Assembly (NCBI RefSeq): GCF_030848805.1
Contig: NC_092360.1
Location: 7,750,001 to 7,814,000, forward strand
Reading direction: 5' to 3'
DNA from: Temnothorax longispinosus
Lineage: Eukaryota > Arthropoda > Insecta > Hymenoptera > Formicidae
Length of the DNA stretch: 64,000 nt
Part shown: positions 50,092-59,500 of the stretch, in pieces
Numbering within the stretch: position 1 is the stretch's first letter
Layout: the number at the start of each line of letters is the position of its first letter
Position numbers and translations under genes: made by a program
The notes under the pieces: model-generated
Told to the model about the DNA's origin: nothing
Seen by the model: only the letters and a program-made list of their open reading frames with translations
Database searches by the model: none

Positions 50092-53000
50092 CTGAAATTG
50101 ACAAAACCCAAGGACATTGCAACGGAGAATGACCCGTGGGCACACACAGCTTTGTCTTTTGATTTCTGTTCTTTGTGATCATTACAAATATATCTTGCGT
50201 ACAGGCGGTGATGAGAAAGAGAGGAAAAGAGAAAAACAGAGAGAGAGAGAGAGAGAGAGAAAGATAGAAAAAGATAATTATGCTTATGTGAGTGCTGCAA
50301 GGTGGCCGGTGCAAGGTGCTTGGGCATTGCTGACATCCCTGTCGAAACGCAGCAATCATAATGTGTTACAAGAGCGCACGTGCGAATCGAGAAAGTCGTC
50401 GCGATTGTCGTCAAGTCAAACAGCATTGGAAGTTTATCATCCGCTAGGAAGTTTATCATTCGCTACGTGAATACTCATCAAGCTTTCGGAATTTATAAGG
50501 CTTACATGATAATATTTAAATATTATTAGATGAATAACATTACAGGATAAAAATGACTTATTAATTACGATACGAAATGATCTTGTAGACCTAGTCTCTT
50601 ATTATGTTCATTACTAATCAATATCGTTTAAATTATAATTAGAAATATGTACATAAAAATATGTATGTATATATTTATACATATATATTGATATTCCCTA
50701 ACGATACAGCAGAAGGGAAAAGTAAAAATCAAGCCATAAAACTTGGCAAAAGAGTTCGAGAAAAGCAAATTTTTACTCAAAAGATCACTAATGACTTGGG
50801 ATAAAACATGTTAAAACGCAAATTAAATCAGGTATAAAAAATCTCACCTTTATAAATAATCCATAGCCACGATAAAGCATCTTCTTCTCATTTTCACGGT
50901 GTAAAACGGAGCATGATTTTTCACGGACGTGTACCTATACTTGCATCCAACACATTTTAAATTTTAACGTATCACAAATATATATTACGCGAAACAACAT
51001 AAAAATCCAGCTAAGAACTGTAATAAGAATAATAGACAAAGGAGAAAATCAAATGTATTATTCAGTACTTTATGAAAAGTGACAATATCTATGAAAATTT
51101 GACGCAGCAAAAGCACAAAAAGTGCTGTGTGTCAACCTTTCATGTGTCAGATATCCACTCAAAACTGAACAATACAATTTTCTCCATTTACAGAAGCATT
51201 AAAAAGATCCATGATATAAAATGACATACTCAGAATATGCCAAAAATATCACGACGTTTATCCAATATTGCAGCCAATTCAAGGCGCAATAAATATTTAA
51301 TAATTTTATTTCAAATGCAAAACCGGCGCATTTATGCAAGCCTGGTTTATTATTTATTAAAAGAAACTATGCCTCGCGGTATATCTTTTGCACTTATGGA
51401 AGCGCGCGAAATAATACGCGCAATCCAAGCAATGTGCGTGATAAAATTAAAATTTGTGATAACATCGCATCATAATAACATCGGATATATGTATAAAAGA
51501 ATTTATTCGATATCAAAATAGCATCATTTAACTTGTCACGGATAACGATGCAAATTTACGTAATGGCATTATTGAAAATCGCAATATTCGGTTTTGCTTA
51601 TAACAAGAGATAGTCTACAAATAGAATAAAATATATAAAATGTAGAAAAGATACTCGCCTTTGTGTTTACAATGCGAAAAATCCTCTTGATTTGGCAGTC
51701 TCTTAATGGACGATTCTTTCTTTCGTTTCGCAGAAATCTTCGAATCGGAAGAAATATGATCCTTCATCTTCTTCAACATCAAGATTCTTAACAATTCTTA
51801 ACCGATTTGTCTTCTCGGTTAGTACACTATTTGCGCAATTACTTTATCATCCGGCGAACTGCACCGGATACGCAAAATTTATTAACGATTTCATAGAACA
51901 CGTATTTTTTTTTACGTCGATTAAAAGATAACTCTTAAAATTAATCGCAACATATTAATATAGTAATACAGTGTCCTGGCAATATCGTAAAGCGCAGGCG
52001 TCGGAAAGCACGAAGATCATAAATCAGAAATGGTAGATAAACGTTGCATCAATTGAAATATTTATCGTCTGTGATTTTTGGATCGGCCGAATATCGGTCA
52101 TGTGTGCGGCATTTAGTGCCATCACGTAAGCGTGGGAATATTAGATAATATCGACAACATGTAAACATCTGGTTTATGAGTGGACAAAGAGATCAGGCTG
52201 GTTTCCCTCAGGCATCGCTTATTGCTAGACGAGAAATCAATCCCTTTCTCGTATCATGGATATGGATAATCCAGAGAGATCTCTTTATCCATTTTCTTGC
52301 ACATATATAAATAATATCTAACACAAAGTCCATTTCGACTAAAGTATAAAAATTAATATTAAACACTTACGAGACGTAAAGAACATTGTTGGAAAATTAA
52401 TATTATTATAATTATTGTTGCTATAATTAAGATTGTGTTTCATCGAAATGCACTTTATGTACATGCTACCACATGTAAAAGTAACAAGGTGTTTAGCAAT
52501 TATTCTGGACTCAACAAATCTGCATCTTTTTAAATAACGAAAAAACAAGATCGTTTAAAAGTAATGCGAAGTAATGTTATACATATAAAAAATATTTGTA
52601 TAAATTGCTAAACACCTAGAGCCAAAGATGGTTGTGGGGTGTGTTCAAACTTACCTTGTGTTTACCTGCGCCTTACACTTATAAGAATGAAACCTCGGAT
52701 AATCGTTATCTATCTTGCATTTTTATTTCTACTTTACTGATTCAATAATATAATTATTTCAAGACTTATTACCAAATTGCGTATGAAAGAGCATGAAGAG
52801 CATGATGTGTAAAATTAAAAGTATTTTAAAACAATATTCTCAGATATACATATAGGTTAGATATTGATTCTTTTTAAATAAATATATTACAATGTCGTTG
52901 GTAACTTCTGTTTCTGCCTGTATCAAAAGTACTTTACGTAATAATTATGATTGTACAATATATCGTTAAGTTTTATTCCATTTATATACATCGTTGATTT

Positions 53001-53162
53001 CATTCAAGACCAACTAGTTCTATTTATCTTGACATTCAAATAAAGTTGGTAAAAATAATAAGTAAATCAAATTAACGCAATGTTTATGTGTAATTGTTTA
53101 TGTTCACCACAACAAATGACACCTTTGGCCCTCAAACAGTAAAGTAAGAACAGAAAACTCAC
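50092..53162. other. Intron between the common donor and T1
   Basis: 3 kb, AT-rich, with a (GA)n tract at 50239-50260. Two exon-like patches (near 50854-50940 and 51655-51770, minus) are discussed in the findings. No firm gene. Confidence 0.55.
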
Positions 53163-53346
53163 CCAGTTTTCGGATCCACATCTGCTGTTTGTGACATCAC
53201 CATCTCGGGCATATCGGCAATTTTCTGTTGCTGAAGTCCAGAGGGGCCAGCTTCGTCACACGCCAAGGAAACATTAACAAATGTCGTAGGCTCTATAGTT
53301 CTACTATTATTAGGATCTTCTTCACTTTCTTCTTTTATAGGTAGGC
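53163..53346 (-). CDS. Common exon 4: linker with SUMO-type motif; shared donor for terminal exons
   Basis: Encodes residues 214-274 plus two bases (GG) of codon 275. It begins LPIKEESEEDP, a psi-K-x-E motif followed by acidic residues, typical of SUMO acceptor sites. The acceptor is tgtttaag|GCCTAC and the donor is AAAACTGG|gtgagt, a near-consensus 5' splice site. This donor is the pivot of the locus: its phase requires a next exon that begins with one base and then whole codons. All 15 intact zinc-finger exons downstream meet that requirement, and the split codon is always GGG or GGA, glycine. Confidence 0.85.
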
Positions 53347-53477
53347 CTTAAACAAAATTTCAAACGTTCTCTCTTTTTCTCTTCCTACGTTTTTCCAAAT
53401 TTTTAAGCTAACTGCCTAATATATCTAGTAATTAGATATATAAGTTACAATATTTAATACATAGCACAAATGTGTAC

Positions 53478-53817
53478 CTTCATCTCCATCGCACTCATCG
53501 TCCGAGTTTTCCTCCTCTTCACTGCTCTCTTCTTCCTCTTCTTGTTGCGTAGGCGTGTCTGTTTGATTCTGCGTGATTTGGTCATGTGTCGTTTGCGTGC
53601 TTGGTCCAGCTACTGGTTGGACATTTTGTACAGAGCTACCACTGTTGTCCATAGGAACTGAGGTTATTTGTTGTTGGGCATTGCTCGAAATCATTATGGG
53701 CATACTTAGCCCCATGTTGTCCATCATACCCATATTCATATTGTTCTGATGTTCGCTTACTTGTTGCATCACAGTACCATCTAACCTGTTCTCGTTGTTC
53801 TGTTCTTTCATCCCATT
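53478..53817 (-). CDS. Common exon 3: Met/Gln/Asn-rich and acidic linker
   Basis: Encodes residues 101-213 plus one base of codon 214. The first part is low in complexity and rich in Met, Asn and Gln (MNMGMMDNMGLSMP near residue 130). The end is an acidic run of Glu, Ser and Asp (about residues 190-213). Such segments are usually disordered and often act as transcriptional effector regions; that role is inferred. The acceptor is aattttag|AATGGG (phase 0) and the donor GATGAAG|gtacac (phase 1), which joins correctly to the GC that opens the next exon, making Gly214. Confidence 0.82.
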
Positions 53818-54238
53818 CTAAAATTTAACAGAAAGCAAACAACATGAGTTTTGTATTTACCAAGAATTGAGAGTTTCGATAATAAATTAAACTAAATAGA
53901 TATTATCGATGCTTCATTTCTTAATTGAAGCAATCCGTTTCTATGTTTTAAGTTATATCTAATTATTATAATTACGTAAATTTTTTTATAAAATTAAATT
54001 TACCGACTACTAGATAATGTACGTAAAAAAAATTGTAATATGTAGAAATATAAAATGTGAAATATTAAAAAAGAACTTACAAGTGCACAATATGCAAAAT
54101 ATTATGAATATTATGATCACTAGCTATTATCATTGCTAAGGTAAACATAGACAAAAGAAGAATGAAAAAAATGATGATCATGTCTAATTCCCAAACTGTA
54201 GAAAACTATACAGGGTGTGTGTTAATTTCTCTTAATCT

Positions 54239-54342
54239 TAAGCCCCTTGCACAATAGGCGATAGCGATAGCTGTAGCTTTGTCGGCACTTTTTGTCGCTG
54301 TCGCTATCGCTATCGCTATCGCCTATTGCGCAAGGGGCTTTT
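54239..54342. mobile_element. MITE with aagccccttg ends
   Basis: About 104 bases. Ends taagccccttgcacaatagg and cctattgcgcaaggggctt are inverted repeats, and the interior has repeated CGATAG units. Lies in the intron after common exon 2. Confidence 0.8.
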
Positions 54343-54372
54343 ATTAAATTCGTCGAGAAAAGGAACTATTAT

Positions 54373-54522
54373 ACTACGTTTGCGCGAGCGTTACTTCTGT
54401 AGTAACTTATGATAATTCCTTCGCGTAAACGGGATTTTGTAGTAACTTATGATAATTTACTCCGCGTAAACGAGTGAATTACCGTAAGTTACTACAGAAA
54501 GTAACACTCGCGTAAACGTAGT
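54373..54522. mobile_element. Foldback repeat with direct repeats inside
   Basis: actacgtttgcgcgagcgtt pairs with aacactcgcgtaaacgtagt across 150 bases. gtagtaacttatgataatt occurs twice within the left half. It ends about 36 bases below the exon 2 donor. Confidence 0.75.
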
Positions 54523-54558
54523 ACATGTGACAAATAAGTTGTATAGAATAGTAATTAC

Positions 54559-54726
54559 CGGATTGAGAACATTGTAACCCTGTTTGTCTTCCATGTTCAC
54601 TTCGCCTAGCCATTGCAGCAACTGTTTCTCGGCATTCGCCGTCGTATGCCAAAATTGATAACATAACTCTACTTTATACACGCAGTCGTCGCATATCTTT
54701 TTAGGTAATTTGTCTTCCCTGTTTAC
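54559..54726 (-). CDS. Common exon 2: second half of the ZAD domain
   Basis: Encodes residues 45-100, beginning VNREDKLPKKICDDCVYKVE. C56 and C59 complete the four ZAD zinc ligands, and the following helix (about residues 60-90, containing FWHTTANAEKQLLQWLGEV) matches the long C-terminal ZAD helix that mediates homodimerisation in this family. The acceptor is tgattatag|GTAAAC and the donor AATCCG|gtaatt; both are phase 0 and fit the neighbouring exons. Two foldback repeats lie in the intron just downstream (54239-54342 and 54373-54522). Confidence 0.88.
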
Positions 54727-55939
54727 CTATAATCATAAAAAAAAGATTCGTGAGACCTTTTAAAATATCGCAACTTGTATACATGCATCACAATTTTATT
54801 TATATCAAAATTAACTCTCCGTCTGTATACGTTTTTCTTTTTTTGCACTTTCGTGGGTTATTTGACGCAATTTTGCCCTACCTTAAAATATTTAAAAAAT
54901 CTGAAAAAATTTACGAAACATTTGTCTACATTGTAGTTAACAACTTCATAGTTATTTTGATAAAAATTTAATATTTTCTGGCAGGCTTGCAAGTTTTACA
55001 GTTACGAGCAGATAATATTTTAACTCGGACGCCGTAATAGACCCACGTATACAGACGGAGGGTTAATTTCTTTAATAAGTTAAGATCACAATTTTTTTTT
55101 TAATTAAAATGCAATTCATCAATACAATATACATTGGGTATATTTCAATAAAATCGTGCAAAAATTGTCTCCCGGGAGCAACAAACACGAGAGACGCCAT
55201 TAAACCGTACGCGATCAACGAGAAGCTAATGGCCAATACACGCGCAGCGTTTCCAAGCTCGATGCTCGATTCCTCCGCGATAAAGGCCCGTATCTAGGCA
55301 AGACCGTAGCTCGCCATGAGCCACTCCAGGCGACGTTCTCACGAGACAGAAAAATTGTCAAACAAAATGCGAGATTATCGATCCGCGGGCTCCACGGGGA
55401 GTCGACGTTTCGCGAGCGTGGCCAATGTCGGCGGCAAGATGTCGAAAACGACCAGGATTAATTGGATTTCGCGACACCGCGTGCTCCCCGTCAACCGCCG
55501 TTCCTCGCGAGGGACGGAAACGACACATCGATGACGTCGATGTGCGATCGGAACAAAGCGTATTTCTATCGAGCGACAGAAGGGACGTACGAGGGACGAA
55601 AAGCGCGGCAAAGTCCATCGAGCATCGAGCAATTAAGCAGCGTGACAAAGGCGACGAGAGAGAGGAGCCGGGGTCGCACGCCGCGCGACGTTTAGCGTCG
55701 CCGTCGCGTCGTGCCACGGAGCGCCGAGCGGTTTTCTCCCTCGTCTACAGAGCGATTCAGAATACGTTCGCCGAGAAGTGCCGCGACCCGAGACCGCTGC
55801 GAGGCGCGAGATCGGTATGCATAATATCGCGTACGCGCGGTACGCGTCACACGAGCCGTCCGAGCGAAGGCTCGGCAAGATGGCGGATCGCCATAGCTGG
55901 CGGGCCACAACGGTGGGAATGGCGTAGTTAGCTTCTTAC
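54727..55939. other. Intron 1
   Basis: AT-rich at the exon 2 side, GC/CpG-rich from about 55200 up to exon 1. The long open frames in the GC-rich part lack motifs, so I leave them out. Confidence 0.7.
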
Positions 55940-56560
55940 CTTGACCGGCAAACAGGCGGTGATCTTGAGAAAGATCTGCCGCACGTCGCCCTCGCCTTCG
56001 AAAATCGGCACCGAGACGCGGTCCTTCACGAGACACAGCCGGCACAGGTCCAGGTTCCCGAGGGAGGACATTTTACCGCGTAAAACGCCAGCGCTTCGAG
56101 ACGCAAAGCCGCGCCCGTTGAACGCGTACGCCGTTCGCTCGCGAGATCCGTAGTAGAGGGGCCGTCCGTCCACTCCGTCCCGTCCGCCGCGTCGTTCACT
56201 GCGCGTCGCTTCTCACGCGGCCTCGGCCGCGTCCGGCTCGCCTCGGCCGCCGTCGCCGCCGCTCGGCCGTCTCCGGCGGCGGCCCGACGCCCGACGGCCC
56301 GCGTTCGCGTTATCGATCCGGCTTTGACCGAAGCCAACCGCCTTCACACACGACAGCCGCGGACAGCCCCGAACCCGAACGACGCCGAGGGTTCTCTGTT
56401 CTCTCTCCTTGAAACGTGTATCGCGAATCGATGCGACACGACGATCCGATTTCTTCCCCCTCGAAATCGGACTTCCAACCCCGAAAATCGGGATCGCTGC
56501 CTTCCTCCCCTTTCTCTCTCTCTCTTTCTTTCCTCTCTTCCTTTTCCCTTCAGTTATCCA
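55200..56560 (-). promoter_or_regulatory. GC/CpG-rich 5' region of the ZAD gene (first exon, promoter side and start of intron 1)
   Basis: The only extended GC- and CpG-rich stretch in the window surrounds the start codon at 56071. It covers part of intron 1 (55200-55939), exon 1 and the presumed 5' UTR/promoter (56072-56560). A CT-rich run at about 56510-56550 reads as GAGA-type repeats on the coding strand. The many overlapping open frames here on both strands show no family motifs and follow from low stop-codon density. The transcription start cannot be placed from sequence alone. Confidence 0.5.
55940..56071 (-). CDS. Common exon 1: first half of the ZAD domain
   Basis: Encodes residues 1-44, starting MSSLGNLDLCRLCLVKDR. 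C10 and C13 are the first zinc-ligand pair of a ZAD, a treble-clef-like dimerisation module at the N-terminus of many insect C2H2 transcription factors. The ATG at 56071 is the first in-frame ATG; the reading frame upstream lacks one (a GTG at 56173 is not a likely start), and the context AAAATG is favourable. The exon ends AAG|gtaaga, phase 0, and continues exactly into the exon at 54726. The GC-rich surroundings give long spurious frames on both strands. The ZAD identification is confident; the gene's orthologue is not recognised. Confidence 0.88.
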
Positions 56561-59500
56561 AATCGAACCGCGAAATTTGAGCCATATCCCGAACGGCGAT
56601 TCGAACGATCGAGATCGGCGAAATTAATTTTTCCATATAATTAACTCGCGAATACGCACGATTACGTGGAGCTACGGAGGTTTCCGCAGGTGGGATTCTC
56701 GGCTCCGTAACTTCACTTTTGAGTTGACGACGCCGATTGATTGATCGGGCAAGCGACTGTGGGGAAAGGTCGGCCGAGTGCACGGTGCACGCTATGAAGT
56801 TTTCATGCTCAATTACTCCCACTTTAGTTAGATGCTCGACGACGCATGATCAAACCGCGTAACGTCTATCACCAAACAACAAAGAGACCGGAGAAAATGT
56901 TGATGTACATTCATTGATTCGTACACCGCGCTTTGTCTCCGTTGCGCGACGCGTATACTTATGTAATATGTATCTTGCACTTGCCTAAGCAATTTTTTAT
57001 GAGAACGACCGCTCTGCCATTTAACGTTGAATTACGAAGGCTTAGAAGTAAGCCGAAATCAATTCGGAGCAAACATAGCTTAACGACAAACGCGGTTTAC
57101 GCGGTTGATTTATCTGTGTTCGAAAAGATCAAGAAACAGTCGAACGAATAAATGCGTTATAAATCTATTAAAAAGCGTATACTTTTAACATTTTTCGTCG
57201 AGAGAAATCTCTTTCACCTGCAGACATCTTACTTTTACTTTCCTTCCAAATGAGAATTCACGATACAGCACTGCGCGAAATAAAAGTAAAAAGGGTCGTA
57301 AGAAGGAGAAGGAGACGAAGGAGCATGTCACGTCCCTTTGTATCATTGCGATGTAGGGTGCTTTCACACGAAACGGCGGACAACGATCGTCGTAACGGAA
57401 TCGAATTTCAATCGATTTTCTTCCAACACGATTTACGAGTAGCATTGAAGTTAATCATCTCATTTAGAAAAATTTTATCGCCGATAAACCATCCAGCGTC
57501 CGATTGTGATACGAGAGTATATAATGTATATGTCGATCGAGATCCGTTGTGAAATCGGCTTTACTCTGACGTCACAAAAGATATCAATGACCTCTCATGT
57601 CCTTCCCTGCGGTGCACTGGCTGCGTTTTACTTCAATCTTCAATGGATGCTTGAAGAAAAACGAATTTACTCTACATTAGAGAAATGCTTTCGTCATTTA
57701 TTTATTGACTTCATTTTTTATAAATTGTCATGTTTTATATTCGGTAGATTTAAAAATCTATATTATATCGCGGTCATTTACTGCAACAATGACAATTCAG
57801 AAAACGAAGTTTTCCAGAAAATGAATTTGAATGTTAAATTTGAATGATTCTGTAATATTATTTTTAAATGCAATTTTTTCGTGTAATAACTGATTACAGA
57901 GGAATAAAAGTATCTAGTTATATATTAGCTCTTTATTCACAATCAGCGTATTGAATTCTCATCTTTTTTTGCAAAAAACTTAAAAAAGGCAATTTTTGAG
58001 TTATGTCATTGTGTTGTAAATGAGCGATATATGTACATATTTGTATTTATTTTATATATATAATGTTTGTATGTACATATAAAAAATTTGATTCTTTAAA
58101 CTTTAAACATCTATTAAATAAAATTGAAAATTAAAAACTGAATTGAAAACTGAAAAACTGAACTACTCTGGTTTTCGAGATATACAGTGTTAATTTTTAG
58201 GTAGTAAATAAATGAAAATTTATGTATTTATATATATGTATATTGTATATACACAAATAAATTTTCATTATTGTTTCTAGGGATAACATGCATACCTACA
58301 CGTAAATTTTTTTAATCGACTATAATGTTGTAGATTTTTACTGTGGATAGTCTATCAATACGTTGAAAAATTCATAATTGTCGTTTGCGACGGATAAATT
58401 TTATTGCTTGTGTGTGGGAGAAGAAAGTACTACGGCAGAGTAGATAAAAAAAACTGCTTTATTGTGGCAGAGCACATGTATCATTATATACCAGCATATA
58501 ATAAGAAGTCCATAATAATTTACAAATTACGATCCACTTAAATGTCGTTACACTTGGCGGTGTGTGCAGGCAGGGGATTTGAGAACCGATTCCGATCATT
58601 CCCTCGCGTTTTATATCTTGAATCATTTTTCACCCATTTATTTTGCTCGTGCTATCCTTTAAAACTTTTGAACGTCAATTATTAATCTCGATCGTGAGTG
58701 GCTTTCCGAAGACCCTTGAAGGGTATACACGCTATGTATAATACACAAAAAAACGAGATATGTAGTCACCTTTCCTACGGTTTTTTTTTTTTCATTTTCA
58801 TTGAAATCGTTAGTCGTAATTAGTTTAAGGAACATTGTGCAAATCTCGTTCTGCGTCTTACAATATTGCTATTAATTATCGCGAACAATAATTTTAATAT
58901 ATATATATCGAAGACACACTGAAAGTCAGCTGCTTTCTCTGCCGAAAGGATTATAGTCGACTCTTTCGCGTCTCTTTCCGGCGGCGAAATCGTACATTTC
59001 ATCCCTCGGAAGTGTTTTCTTGTTTCTTTGAAAGAAATAGATCGATCGATCGTCCTACTTGTTGAACGAGCCGTTCAAATTAAATTCATCGGACGCAATC
59101 TTTCTGTGTACGATGAAAATCGTTTTAAGTTCCATTTGTTATCGGAAGATATACTGCAGCCAATAAACTCGCCGTAAGTCGGCGTAATGGAAGCGTGAAT
59201 TTTTACGAAATTTTGAAGATACAATATCCGAATGCAACATACCGCGTACTTATACTTTACAAATCTCTTACTCCTCTTTTTTTTTTCTTCCCGCGACTTG
59301 GAGAACCGCGCAAACACCAGTAAATCGATTAAGACCACGACGAAATCGCATTACTTCGATGCTTGGTAGTTGATTAATTAATCGATTAATTAAGTTTGTC
59401 AAATTCGTAACTATGCACTTACACTTTACGCTATAACAATAATAGCAAAATTGCGTGAATTTTTAAATCTTTTTTTTTTCGTTTTAAATTCCGTATCCTC

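Larger units (their letters stand above)
53818..54558. other. Intron between common exons 2 and 3
   Basis: Holds two foldback repeats at 54239-54342 and 54373-54522. Both splice sites are clear. No other content. Confidence 0.7.
3503..56071 (-). other. ZAD-C2H2 gene with at least 15 alternative terminal zinc-finger exons (locus)
   Basis: Gene-level entry. Four common exons (56071-55940, 54726-54559, 53817-53478, 53346-53163) join in frame to encode a ZAD plus linker. The final donor splits a Gly codon after two bases. Every intact zinc-finger exon from 50091 down to 3503 opens with a 3' splice site followed by one base, G or A, then an open frame to a stop; all are on the same strand. No other initiator exon or ZAD is seen between them. 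I infer one transcription unit with mutually exclusive last exons. The alternative, a cluster of separate genes each missing its 5' exons, is less economical. Splicing itself is not visible in DNA, so the junctions are predictions. I do not recognise a gene name with certainty. Confidence 0.8.

Noticed and set aside
51237..51521. 94-codon plus-strand frame in the intron above T1
   Set aside because: No motif, AT-rich codon use and no splice or context support.
55928..56173. Longer N-terminal frame upstream of MSSL in exon 1
   Set aside because: It starts from GTG, not ATG, and the added residues have no ZAD-like content. The ATG at 56071 sits just before the first Cys pair, as is usual for ZAD proteins.
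55200..56820. Many long open frames on both strands (for example 55425-55931 plus)
   Set aside because: They lie in GC-rich DNA with few stop codons, overlap each other and exon 1, and show no protein motif.
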